5,415 nucleotides of DNA from an uncultured Collinsella sp. (lineage in GTDB: Bacteria > Actinomycetota > Coriobacteriia > Coriobacteriales > Coriobacteriaceae). The DNA lies in contig CATWVA010000059.1 of the NCBI GenBank assembly GCA_958354105.1, positions 1 to 5,415 of the forward strand, given 5' to 3'. This document shows positions 1 through 5,415 of the stretch, one piece after another; within the stretch, counting starts at the first letter, position 1; every line of letters starts with the position of its first letter. The position numbers and the translations under genes are program-made. The notes below the pieces were generated by a model that ran no database searches, was not told the DNA's origin, and saw only the letters and a list, made by a program, of their open reading frames with translations.

Positions 1-1555
1 CAAGCTTCACGTGCTTTTTCAGGGTGATGACGGTTTCCTTGTCATAGGGGGCCTCGTCGACCAGATCCTGAAGGGTCTTGGTGCTGTCATCGCTCACGGT
101 ACCGCCGACGCCGTCATCGATGGACTCGCGCGTGTAGACGATATCGACGCCAAAGAACGGGAGGTTCTCCGAGCCTTTGATGTCGTCCATGCTGTTTTCG
201 ATTGTGATCTTTTTAACCGTGCTGCCTTCAAACATACCCGAGGGTATTTCGGTGAGGCCGCGCCCGATCGTCACATCCTTCACGCCACCTACGCCCGAGA
301 AGGCCGCCGTGCCAACGGAAGTCACGGAATCCGGAATGGAAAGCTGCTCCGGCAACGTGCCGTAATAGAAGGCGTAGTTGCCAATTGTCTCAAGTGTCCT
401 GGGAAGCTGGACGGCGACGTTGCTCTGGATAAAGGCCCACTCACCGATACTCTTCAGGCTGTCGCAAAGCCCCACGATCTTAACCGGTGTGTAGCAGAAC
501 GCATTGTCCGGAATGTTCTGAAGCGAGGACAGATCCACGGACGCCTGCAGATTTTTGCACTCGTAAAAAGCCCCCCAGCCCATCTTTGTCACCTTGCTTA
601 GATTGGGCACGCTCACCAGGCTGGCGCACCCCTGGAAAGCAGAGGATCCGATGCTCTTCAATGTGCCTGGGAAATCGATCCCAGTCAAACTCGAGCAAGT
701 CCGAAACGCCCCATCCCCGATGGACTCGATTTCGCTCAGCGCGGTGACGGACGTGAGAGAGGTGCATCCGTCAAACATGTGCGAGGGGATCTTGGTAACC
801 GAAGCGGGCAACGACACGCTTGTCAGAGACGTGCAGTCTTCGAACACGCCCGTTATGGTGTCGGAGAAGGCGACATCTTTTGGAAACTCGATGCCTGTGA
901 GGGCCGTAGCCCCCTCGAAGGCGCCCGAGCCCGAAATCATTTTGAGGGTTGAGGGGAGATCGATCTCCGAAAGGTTGCTGCAGCCATAGACCATCATGTT
1001 GGCGCTAATCTCCTCGACGCCCTCATCGAAATAGAGCTTTTCGAGCGAGCCAGCGTTTTGCAGCGAGCAAGCGAAGTTCTTGATGGAGCCAGGGATATGG
1101 AGCTCCTTGACCTTTGCGAACCTCCGGAAATTCCCTCCGTACATTTTTTCGAGCGTGTCGGGAAGCGTCAGCTGCTCAACGTTCTTGGCCACGATACCAG
1201 ACGAGAAATAAAGTTTGGTGACTTTGTAGGTCTGGCCACCATGCTCGATGGAGCTGGGCACACTCACCGCGGTCACACTGTCGTCGGCAACAATACCTGT
1301 GATTTCCGCCGTGCCCTTATCCGTGGTCTCGCACGAATAGGTCACGCCGTCCTGGGTGATCTCAAACTCCTCCGCAGTATACGCAGTCCGCGATTCCGTG
1401 GCCGCATATGCGACACCGGCCGTCGCGCCAACGGATAAACATCCGAAGCCGAGAACCAGCGCAAGGCAGAGAGCAGCGACTCTCTGCCCCCCCCCCGCCG
1501 AAAACTTTCCTCTCCAATTCCCTTCTCCCCCTCTGGTGTCGCCTTCTCTTCCCAC
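1..1555 (-). CDS. BspA-like leucine-rich repeat surface protein, N-terminal part (runs off the left edge)
   Basis: An uninterrupted reading frame of 518 codons on the minus strand, open at the left edge. Numbering from a GTG at 1553-1555, residues 25-51 form a signal peptide: R25, hydrophobic core rich in L/A/V/G, cleavage likely after A49-Y50-A51. Residues ~60-118 are a short beta-rich N-terminal domain. Residues ~119-474 carry about 15 leucine-rich repeats of roughly 20-25 residues with the LRR_5/BspA (Treponema-type) pattern, e.g. LTSVSLPASVTKI followed by F-x-G-C. Residues 475-518 are an acidic non-repeat linker, so other domains probably follow outside the window. Such proteins are exported and typically mediate adhesion or host contact; that role is inferred from family. 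The start is uncertain: the GTG has no Shine-Dalgarno and gives an odd Gly/Arg/Glu-rich N-terminus, whereas a TTG at 1515-1517 has a good one but is one base out of frame across a G10 run. Confidence is high for the protein, low for its start. Confidence 0.93.
   Translation of the reverse strand, partial: MGREGDTRGGEGNWRGKFSAGGGQRVAALCLALVLGFGCLSVGATAGVAYAATESRTAYTAEEFEITQDGVTYSCETTDKGTAEITGIVADDSVTAVSVPSSIEHGGQTYKVTKLYFSSGIVAKNVEQLTLPDTLEKMYGGNFRRFAKVKELHIPGSIKNFACSLQNAGSLEKLYFDEGVEEISANMMVYGCSNLSEIDLPSTLKMISGSGAFEGATALTGIEFPKDVAFSDTITGVFEDCTSLTSVSLPASVTKIPSHMFDGCTSLTSVTALSEIESIGDGAFRTCSSLTGIDFPGTLKSIGSSAFQGCASLVSVPNLSKVTKMGWGAFYECKNLQASVDLSSLQNIPDNAFCYTPVKIVGLCDSLKSIGEWAFIQSNVAVQLPRTLETIGNYAFYYGTLPEQLSIPDSVTSVGTAAFSGVGGVKDVTIGRGLTEIPSGMFEGSTVKKITIENSMDDIKGSENLPFFGVDIVYTRESIDDGVGGTVSDDSTKTLQDLVDEAPYDKETVITLKKHVKL
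1487..1496 (-). repeat. Homopolymer of ten G in the signal-peptide coding region
   Basis: The plus strand shows ten consecutive C, that is G10 in the coding strand, just before the hydrophobic core of the LRR protein's signal peptide. Tracts of this length are prone to slipped-strand mispairing, and in other bacteria poly-G tracts within or before surface-protein genes are a known switch. Here the tract length decides whether the TTG start is in frame. Confidence 0.95.
1515..1528 (-). promoter_or_regulatory. Ribosome binding site and TTG start, out of frame with the LRR protein by one base
   Basis: On the minus strand GGAG (1525-1528) lies 7 nt before TTG (1515-1517), a standard spacing, with extra purines (AAGGG) between. 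Translation from this TTG reads MERKVFGGGG, a typical short basic start of a signal peptide, but with the ten G present it then enters the wrong frame and stops at TGA 1362-1364 after about 51 codons. With nine (or twelve) G it would continue as QRVAALCLALVLGFG, the signal peptide core of the LRR protein. I infer this is the native start in the ON state. Confidence 0.6.
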
Positions 1556-1590
1556 GAGCGATCTATTGATTAAGGACAGTTAAAGACAAC

Positions 1591-1596
1591 ATTATG
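1591..1596 (-). promoter_or_regulatory. Possible -10 box of the LRR gene
   Basis: CATAAT on the minus strand matches the TATAAT consensus at five of six positions and lies about 74 nt upstream of the TTG start and 35 nt upstream of the GTG. I see no good -35 hexamer 16-18 nt upstream, so it would depend on an activator or be wrong. An alternative is TTGACG (minus strand, about 1714-1719) as a -35 box, but its -10 partner is poor. Confidence 0.25.
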
Positions 1597-1646
1597 ACCA
1601 AAGAGGCCCATCATGGAGATAATCCACGTCTTCGCCCGAAATGGTA

Positions 1647-1669
1647 ATTAATTGGCATGATTAATTGGC
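1647..1669. repeat. Perfect 10-bp direct repeat upstream of the LRR gene, candidate operator
   Basis: ATTAATTGGC occurs at 1647-1656 and again at 1660-1669, separated by ATG (13-bp period). The pair is enclosed by the inverted hexamers TTCGCC (1631-1636) and GGCGAA (1667-1672). Being AT-rich in a GC-rich setting and lying ~130 bp upstream of the LRR start, it could bind a regulator as two tandem half-sites. The rest of the 193-bp gap between the LRR gene and the upstream gene (1556-1748) contains no gene and no clear terminator that I can see. Confidence 0.5.
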
Positions 1670-1748
1670 GAACAACTGAACGAAGAGCAATCTACTAATG
1701 GCACATAAATGGCGGCGTCAACACCTGAAGTGCAAAAAGACTACTTTT

Positions 1749-3530
1749 CTAGATGCGGCCGAGGTCGTAGGCTCGCGCAACAGACTCGCCGGCACAGATG
1801 AGGTTGGTTGTGGCTTCTTGCGAATCGAGTGCCCGCTCCAGGTCCATGGGCTTGCGGCAGATCGGCAAAACCAAGTCAATACCCTGCCCATATACCGCAT
1901 CCAGGTTGTCAGCGCGACCGCCCACGACGGCAACCACCGGCTTGCCATATCGCTTCGCACGACGGGCCACGCCCACCGGCGCCTTACCGGCGGCGGACTG
2001 CTCATCCATATTGCCCTCGCCCGTTATGACCAGGTCGACATCGCGCACGCGCTCGTCAAACCCCACGAGATCGAGCACCGTCTCCACACCCGAGTGTAGC
2101 TCCGCACCGAGTGCCAGCAACGCCGCGCCCAAGCCACCGGCAGCGCCCGCGCCGGGCACGCCGAGCACCGAGCCAAATGTCCGTGCGCCCTCGGGTGTGC
2201 GCAACAACCCCTGGGCCCGAGCCTCGACAATTGCCGTATCGAGTAGACGACCGTAGCCGACCATCCAGCTGTCGCACCTGCTCAGCGCCTCGGCGTCACC
2301 CGTCGGCAAGCCTTTCTGCCCGCCAAACACCGCTAATGCGCCCCGACGCCCCACGAGCGGATTCTCGACATCCGAAAGCACAACGATACGAGCGCCATCC
2401 AAAGCCTGCAGCGCTGGCGCCAAATCAACGCTCGCCACCCGCTCAAGGCCGGCAAGACCGGGGGCGATATCGCAGCCCCGATCATCGACCACACGCGCGC
2501 CCAGCGCCTGCAGCATACCGGCGCCACCATCGTTGGTGGCGCTGCCGCCCAAGCCAATATAGATAGTCTTTGCCCCGGCACGAACCGCACGGAGCATCAG
2601 CTCGCCCACGCCATAGGTTGTAGCAGCCAGCGCCGACGACTCCGTGCAAGGCGAATACCCAATGCCAGCCGCCTCGGCCATCTCGATGACCGCGGACTCG
2701 CGCTCGGCATCTACCAGCATCCGGGCAGACACGGGTTCACCAAAGGGACCTGCCACCTCGCAGGTCGAGAGCTCGCCACCACGCGCGGCAACGGCGTCGA
2801 GCGTTCCCTCGCCACCATCTGCCAGCGGCAAAGCGTTCAGCTCGGCATCGGGCCAAACGCGGCGCACGCCCTCGGCAACCGCTGCCTCCGCCTGCGCGCT
2901 CGAAACGCTGCCCTTAAAGGAGTCAATTGCCAGCAGCACGCGGCGGGGCCGGCGGCACGCAGGACCAAAGTCAACCGCCGTGTCAGCATCCTCACCGGCA
3001 CCTGCAAGCGCTGCGGCGTGAGCGGCATGCGCCTCAAGATCGGCCCCACAACCGCAATCAGTGCCGCCCGCTCCGCGCAGACCGCCAAAATAGCTACTCA
3101 GCAGCTCGCGGCATTCATCCGCCAGGACCCCAGCCGTCACGTTAAACCGATGATTCAGGCGCGAATCGGCATTCAGGTCATACAGCGAACCCAGCGCGCC
3201 CGCCTTGGCATCACTCGCGCCATACACGCAGCGCCCCACGCGCGCGTTAACCATAAGCCCCGCACACATGCAGCAGGGCTCGAGCGTCACGTAGACCGTG
3301 CAATCGGAAAGGCGCCAGCGACCGAGCGACCGAGCGGCAGCGCACAGGGCCGCAAACTCGGCATGAGCCGAAGGATCCTGATCGAGCTCGCGACGATTAT
3401 GCGCCCGCGCGACAATCTCGCCCGCGCGCACCACTACGGCTCCGATGGGCACCTCGCCCACCGCCGCGGCGGCGCGCGCCTCCGCCAGCGCCTCACGCAT
3501 GAACTTCTCGTCGATTTCGGTGATCGTCAT
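1749..3530 (-). CDS. Fusion protein: tRNA adenosine deaminase (TadA) + glycerate kinase (GlxK/GarK family)
   Basis: The 593-residue product has two complete enzymes. Residues 1-150 are TadA, which converts adenosine 34 of tRNA-Arg(ACG) to inosine in the cytoplasm: zinc/catalytic H56-A-E58 and the PCxxC motif with C86 and C89 are present, as is GEVPIGAVVV near the start. Residues 151-196 are an Ala/Gly-rich linker with no family resemblance. Residues 197-593 are a type-1 glycerate kinase that phosphorylates D-glycerate with ATP: AIDSFKGS (201-208), PLADGGEGT (235-243), GLGGSATNDGGAGML (326-340), VFGGQKG (401-407) and DLVITGEG (499-506) followed by GKAPVG. The kinase part is of normal length (~397 aa). 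The ATG at 3528-3530 was chosen because GGGAAGG (3537-3543) sits 6 nt upstream; a GTG 17 codons earlier has no such site and crowds the tRNA. No ribosome binding site precedes the kinase part, so a true fusion is likelier than two genes. Confidence 0.93.
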   Translation of the reverse strand: MTITEIDEKFMREALAEARAAAAVGEVPIGAVVVRAGEIVARAHNRRELDQDPSAHAEFAALCAAARSLGRWRLSDCTVYVTLEPCCMCAGLMVNARVGRCVYGASDAKAGALGSLYDLNADSRLNHRFNVTAGVLADECRELLSSYFGGLRGAGGTDCGCGADLEAHAAHAAALAGAGEDADTAVDFGPACRRPRRVLLAIDSFKGSVSSAQAEAAVAEGVRRVWPDAELNALPLADGGEGTLDAVAARGGELSTCEVAGPFGEPVSARMLVDAERESAVIEMAEAAGIGYSPCTESSALAATTYGVGELMLRAVRAGAKTIYIGLGGSATNDGGAGMLQALGARVVDDRGCDIAPGLAGLERVASVDLAPALQALDGARIVVLSDVENPLVGRRGALAVFGGQKGLPTGDAEALSRCDSWMVGYGRLLDTAIVEARAQGLLRTPEGARTFGSVLGVPGAGAAGGLGAALLALGAELHSGVETVLDLVGFDERVRDVDLVITGEGNMDEQSAAGKAPVGVARRAKRYGKPVVAVVGGRADNLDAVYGQGIDLVLPICRKPMDLERALDSQEATTNLICAGESVARAYDLGRI

Positions 3531-3562
3531 CGTTCGCCTTCCCTGTTGCAAATTCAAAACGA

Positions 3563-3571
3563 TGCTATCAT
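3563..3571 (+). promoter_or_regulatory. Extended -10 promoter of tRNA-Ser
   Basis: TGC-TATCAT matches the extended -10 form TGnTATAAT, with the hexamer (3566-3571) at five of six. The -35 is weak: TGTTGC ends 16 nt upstream. Transcription would begin near 3578, only a few bases before the mature tRNA 5' end at 3582, leaving an almost absent leader. The promoter lies in the 51-bp gap before the divergent TadA-kinase gene. Confidence 0.55.
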
Positions 3572-3581
3572 TACGACTCAC

Positions 3582-3671
3582 GGAGAGATGGCAGAGCGGT
3601 TGAATGCGGCGGTCTTGAAAACCGTTGAGCGCGAGAGCGTTCCGGGGGTTCGAATCCCCCTCTCTCCGCCA
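3582..3671 (+). tRNA. tRNA-Ser, anticodon UGA
   Basis: A 90-nt class II tRNA. The acceptor stem GGAGAGA (3582-3588) pairs with TCTCTCC (3661-3667), then discriminator G and an encoded CCA (3669-3671). The D stem is GCA/TGC (3591-3593/3605-3607). The anticodon stem GCGGT/ACCGT (3609-3613/3621-3625) closes loop CTTGAAA with anticodon TGA at 3616-3618. A long variable arm, GAGCGC-gaga-GCGTTC (3627-3642), is the serine identity hallmark. The T arm is GGGGG-TTCGAAT-CCCCC (3644-3660). It reads UCA and, by wobble, other UCN codons. Its 3' end is 3 bp from the stop codon of the convergent regulator gene and no intrinsic terminator is visible between them. Confidence 0.98.
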
Positions 3672-3674
3672 CTT

Positions 3675-4259
3675 TTAGTGATGCACCGGCGTCATGGTTC
3701 GCTCGAACAGTGCATCGACCACGTCGGCGATTTCGGATCGGCGCTCTAGTACGTGGCCCGATTCCCACCACATGGTAAAGAGCCGAATAATGCCGCCGGC
3801 GACAAACTCAGACGTTGTCTCGAGCGATACGGGCGCGAGCGCATCCTCGTCAAGCGCGCTCATCACGCGCCCGCGTATGGAGCGCGCGATGCGGTCGCAA
3901 ATCATGCTGGTCAGCATACCCGACATACTGCTCGCCAAAATGTTATCCATGAGCTGCTCATGCGCCAGAATCAGATCCATGGCATCAGCGAACACTTCGT
4001 GGCGAAGCGCTCGCACGTCCTCGGCGCCCTCCGCGCCATCCGCATCGGCTCGCTTTTGCGGTAGGCCCGACATGAGTTCATCGATATAGAAGGCAAAGTA
4101 ATCGTTTTTGTCGCGGAAGTGCTTGTAGAACGTCGTCCGACGAATCATAGCGCGGTCGCACAGCATGGCAACCGTCACGTCCTCAAACCGATGCTCTTCG
4201 AGCAGCTCAGTAAAGGCCTCGAACAGGGCCCGATAGGTTTTCTTGATGCGAAGGTCCAT
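3675..4259 (-). CDS. TetR/AcrR-family transcriptional regulator
   Basis: A 194-residue protein, usual length for the family. Residues 5-50 form the TetR DNA-binding domain: the first helix around KKTYRALFEAFTELL, then FEDVTVAMLCDRAMIRRTTFYKHF (24-48, with T42-x-x-YKHF typical of the recognition helix), followed by KNDYF. Residues ~60-190 are all-helical, the usual ligand-binding and dimer domain; its sequence gives no ligand. Start ATG at 4257-4259 is preceded by AGGAGG (4269-4274) with 9 nt spacing. The frame stays open further upstream, but that extension is antisense to lemA and has no regulator character. The gene is divergent from lemA, the classic arrangement for a TetR protein repressing itself and its neighbour; that target is inferred. 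It ends tail to tail with tRNA-Ser. Confidence 0.93.
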   Translation of the reverse strand: MDLRIKKTYRALFEAFTELLEEHRFEDVTVAMLCDRAMIRRTTFYKHFRDKNDYFAFYIDELMSGLPQKRADADGAEGAEDVRALRHEVFADAMDLILAHEQLMDNILASSMSGMLTSMICDRIARSIRGRVMSALDEDALAPVSLETTSEFVAGGIIRLFTMWWESGHVLERRSEIADVVDALFERTMTPVHH

Positions 4260-4329
4260 ACGTATCGCCCTCCTCAAGGAAAAGACAGCGCTCACTAATC
4301 TGTCGCATATCTTACACCTGTATCGCCCA

Positions 4330-4396
4330 CCCTTGGCGAATGGCCTCACCTTGGTGGAAACATAACGCTTACCGGAAAGTTCGGTATCGCCAAGGG
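4330..4396. repeat. 10-bp perfect inverted repeat in the tetR-lemA intergenic region
   Basis: CCCTTGGCGA (4330-4339) and its exact complement TCGCCAAGGG (4387-4396) face each other 47 bp apart. Between them lies a smaller near-palindrome, CACC-TT-GGTG (4347-4356). The right arm abuts the lemA -10 box. Two matching half-sites this far apart could be separate binding sites for one regulator, allowing looping, rather than one operator. Confidence 0.55.
4370..4386. promoter_or_regulatory. Candidate TetR operator: TACCG-N7-CGGTA dyad
   Basis: TACCG (4370-4374) and CGGTA (4382-4386) form a 17-bp interrupted palindrome, a size usual for TetR-family operators. It overlaps the expected -35 region of the lemA promoter, so a protein bound here would block polymerase. 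Function is inferred from position and symmetry only. Confidence 0.45.
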
Positions 4397-4403
4397 TTGC
4401 GGG

Positions 4404-4409
4404 TATACT
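4404..4409 (+). promoter_or_regulatory. -10 box of lemA
   Basis: TATACT matches TATAAT at five of six positions and lies about 60 nt upstream of the lemA start. The -35 is weak: TTCGGT ends 18 nt upstream and coincides with the candidate operator dyad. The transcript leader would contain a small hairpin, CGGCG-gaaaa-CGCCG (4433-4447), just before the ribosome binding site. No clear promoter for the divergent regulator gene was found in 4260-4400. Confidence 0.5.
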
Positions 4410-4470
4410 AGTAGCGTTACACCAACGGCAGCCGGCGGAAAACGCCGCGGCCATTCGAAACGGAGACACC

Positions 4471-5022
4471 ATGATTCCCGTCATCATCGGTATCGTTGTT
4501 GTCGTTGTGATTGTCTGCGCCATCGCTGGCATCTACAACAACATGGTCACCAAGCGCAATCGCATTGATAACGCCTGGCAGAACATCGACACGCAGCTGC
4601 AGCGCCGCAACGACCTGATCCCTAACCTAGTCGAGACCGTCAAGGGCTACGCTAAACACGAGCAGGACACGCTTGCCGCCGTGGTCAACGCGCGCAACGC
4701 CGCTGTGAGCGCCACCACGCCCGAAGCCAAGATGGAAGCCGACAACGTGCTGACCGGCGCCCTGCGCCAGCTCTTCGCCGTGGCCGAGGCTTACCCCGAT
4801 CTTAAGGCGAACACCAACTTTACGCAGCTCCAAGCCACGCTCGAAGACACCGAGAACAAGGTGAGCTACGCGCGCCAGAGCTACAACGACTGCGTGCTTA
4901 GCTACAACAACGCCATCCAGACGTTCCCTGCCGTTATCTTTGCCGGCATCTTCCAGTTTAAGGAGCGCCAGGGCTTTGAGGCAGCCGAGGCCGCCCGCCA
5001 GGCACCGACCGTCAAGTTCTAA
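4471..5022 (+). CDS. lemA: LemA family protein
   Basis: A 183-residue protein with one N-terminal membrane segment (residues ~3-22, very rich in I/V/A) and the rest predicted outside the membrane as long helices. Family hallmarks are present in order: NRIDNAWQNIDTQLQRRNDLIP (30-51), NLVETVKGYAKHE (52-64), LKANTNFTQLQATLEDTENKV (111-131) and ARQSYNDCVLSYNNAIQTFP (134-153), ending in a FQFKERQGFEA segment and a final VKF. Length and domain are complete. LemA proteins are widespread envelope proteins of unknown biochemical role. The ATG has GGAGA (4462-4466) 4 nt upstream. The gene is alone: a terminator follows 36 bp after the stop, so the TPM-domain, DUF2207 or HtpX partners often found beside lemA are absent. 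It is divergent from a TetR regulator that may control it. Confidence 0.95.
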   Translation: MIPVIIGIVVVVVIVCAIAGIYNNMVTKRNRIDNAWQNIDTQLQRRNDLIPNLVETVKGYAKHEQDTLAAVVNARNAAVSATTPEAKMEADNVLTGALRQLFAVAEAYPDLKANTNFTQLQATLEDTENKVSYARQSYNDCVLSYNNAIQTFPAVIFAGIFQFKERQGFEAAEAARQAPTVKF

Positions 5023-5058
5023 CAAGTTGGCAACGCATCCTGAATCGGCTATATGCAT

Positions 5059-5104
5059 AAACCGCTCCGTCGAATGCATACTTCGACGGAGCGGTTTCCT
5101 TTTT
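5059..5104 (+). terminator. Strong intrinsic terminator of lemA
   Basis: A perfect 16-bp stem (5059-5074 with 5082-5097; starts AAACCGCTCC, ends GGAGCGGTTT) closes a 7-nt loop and is followed by CC and TTTTT (5100-5104). The other strand lacks a comparable T tail, so it works on plus-strand transcripts, 36 bp after the lemA stop codon. Confidence 0.92.
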
Positions 5105-5125
5105 CGCGTAGGTCCCCCTCTAAGC

Positions 5126-5332
5126 GCCGTGCATTTTTGGGAGTATTCAACATAACCAAGAGCATCGGGCGCCATGACGAAGGCCAAAGACCGCGAATAT
5201 CCCTGCAAATCAAGTGCTGTCGGCCCATAACCCCGCCTATTATTCGCGAAAAGCATCGACGAACACGGATTTTTGCCCGAACGTCGGTATGCAGGGGCCT
5301 TCGATTGCAGAATACTCGCAAAAATGCACGTC
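5126..5332. repeat. Inverted-repeat-bounded segment, possible small mobile element or structured RNA
   Basis: The arms 5126-5148 and 5310-5332 are 23 nt each and are reverse complements at 21 of 23 positions (core GTGCATTTTTG...GAGTATTC). Further complementary pairs nest inside: CGAAGGCC/GGCCTTCG (5178-5185/5296-5303), CGCGAATA/TATTCGCG (5192-5199/5241-5248) and CCCTGCA/TGCAGGG (5201-5207/5290-5296). The last two cross each other, so they are alternatives or a pseudoknot. Outside the arms TTCGCG (5103-5108) and CGCGAA (5351-5356) lie at almost equal distance, hinting at a longer ancestral arm. No convincing gene lies within it: the minus-strand open frames here are short of family features and lack good ribosome sites. 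Confidence 0.55.
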
Positions 5333-5366
5333 GCCATCACCCCCACATGGCGCGAACCAAAATCAG

Positions 5367-5396
5367 AACCACCCTTAAAAAGGGTGGTTTGCTCTT
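5367..5396 (+). terminator. Terminator-like hairpin near the right edge
   Basis: AACCACCCTT (5367-5376) pairs perfectly with AAGGGTGGTT (5380-5389) around a 3-nt A loop, followed by TGCTCTT, an imperfect T-rich tail. No plus-strand gene lies directly upstream after the lemA terminator, so it may end a transcript from the inverted-repeat segment, or serve a minus-strand gene lying beyond the edge. Confidence 0.55.
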
Positions 5397-5400
5397 AGGG

Positions 5401-5406
5401 TATAAC
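5401..5406 (+). promoter_or_regulatory. Possible -10 box for a gene beyond the right edge
   Basis: TATAAC in the context GGGTATAAC resembles the lemA box GGGTATACT and matches TATAAT at five of six. It is inside a small palindrome GGGT-ATA-ACCC (5398-5408). No recognisable -35 lies at the right distance, and the downstream gene is not in the window. Confidence 0.25.
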
Positions 5407-5415
5407 CCACGGGCC

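Noticed and set aside
11..1438. Several plus-strand open frames of 60-200 codons opposite the LRR gene
   Set aside because: They are shadows of the continuous minus-strand LRR coding sequence, whose repeat pattern is unmistakable.
1714..1748. Terminator after the TadA-kinase gene (CACTTCAGGTG-like dyad)
   Set aside because: Stem of only about four pairs including a wobble, with no T tail after it.
3579..3581. GTG start adding 17 residues to TadA
   Set aside because: No ribosome site, borders the tRNA gene, and overlaps its promoter; the ATG at 3528-3530 has a well-spaced GGGAAGG and gives the usual TadA N-terminus.
3018..3749. Plus-strand open frame of 243 codons covering tadA, tRNA-Ser and the end of tetR
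   Set aside because: Antisense to well-supported genes and passing through a tRNA; no family motifs. A by-product of high GC content.
4260..4532. N-terminal extension of the TetR regulator to 285 residues
   Set aside because: The extra residues are antisense to the start of lemA and its promoter, are Thr/Ile-rich low-complexity, and a good ribosome site precedes the internal ATG at 4257-4259.
4627..5346. Minus-strand open frame of 239 codons covering most of lemA and the inverted-repeat segment
   Set aside because: Its C-terminal half is antisense to lemA and it crosses the strong terminator; no recognisable domain or good ribosome site.
1..5415. CRISPR array, transposase, toxin-antitoxin or phage genes
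   Set aside because: Looked for regularly spaced repeats and for such proteins; none seen.

Overview
The window looks like a stretch of a GC-rich, Gram-positive chromosome. The gene content (a secreted BspA-like leucine-rich repeat protein with an AYA-type signal peptide, a TadA-glycerate kinase fusion, a small TetR regulator, a LemA protein) and the style of promoters and ribosome binding sites suggest an intestinal actinobacterium of the Coriobacteriia, perhaps close to Collinsella. This is an inference from general familiarity; no database search was possible.

Layout from left to right. Positions 1-1555 (minus strand) hold the N-terminal ~518 codons of a surface protein: signal peptide, short N-terminal domain, then about 15 LRR_5/BspA-type repeats. 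The gene runs off the left edge. Its signal-peptide coding region contains a run of ten G (minus strand, 1487-1496), and the best-placed start codon is exactly one base out of frame with the body of the protein. This is the most striking signal in the window and suggests either phase variation or an indel in a homopolymer. Positions 1556-1748 are an intergenic leader with a perfect 10-bp direct repeat. Positions 1749-3530 (minus) encode one polypeptide that joins a complete tRNA adenosine deaminase (TadA) to a complete GlxK-type glycerate kinase. Only 51 bp away, on the plus strand, is tRNA-Ser(UGA) (3582-3671), with its promoter inside that gap. The tRNA ends 3 bp from the stop codon of a convergent TetR-family regulator (3675-4259, minus).

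The TetR gene is divergent from lemA (4471-5022, plus). The 211-bp region between them holds a -10 box for lemA and two dyads that are candidate operators, so TetR control of lemA and of itself is a reasonable hypothesis. lemA ends at a strong intrinsic terminator. The rest (5105-5415) has no convincing gene. It holds a ~207-bp segment bounded by near-perfect 23-bp inverted repeats with further nested complementarity, which may be a small dispersed element or a structured RNA, then a second terminator-like hairpin and a possible promoter for a gene beyond the right edge.

The genes do not form one pathway. They read as separate units: a surface protein, tRNA maturation plus glycerate phosphorylation, a tRNA, and a regulator/envelope-protein pair. 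I did not recognise a complete defence or mobile system here.
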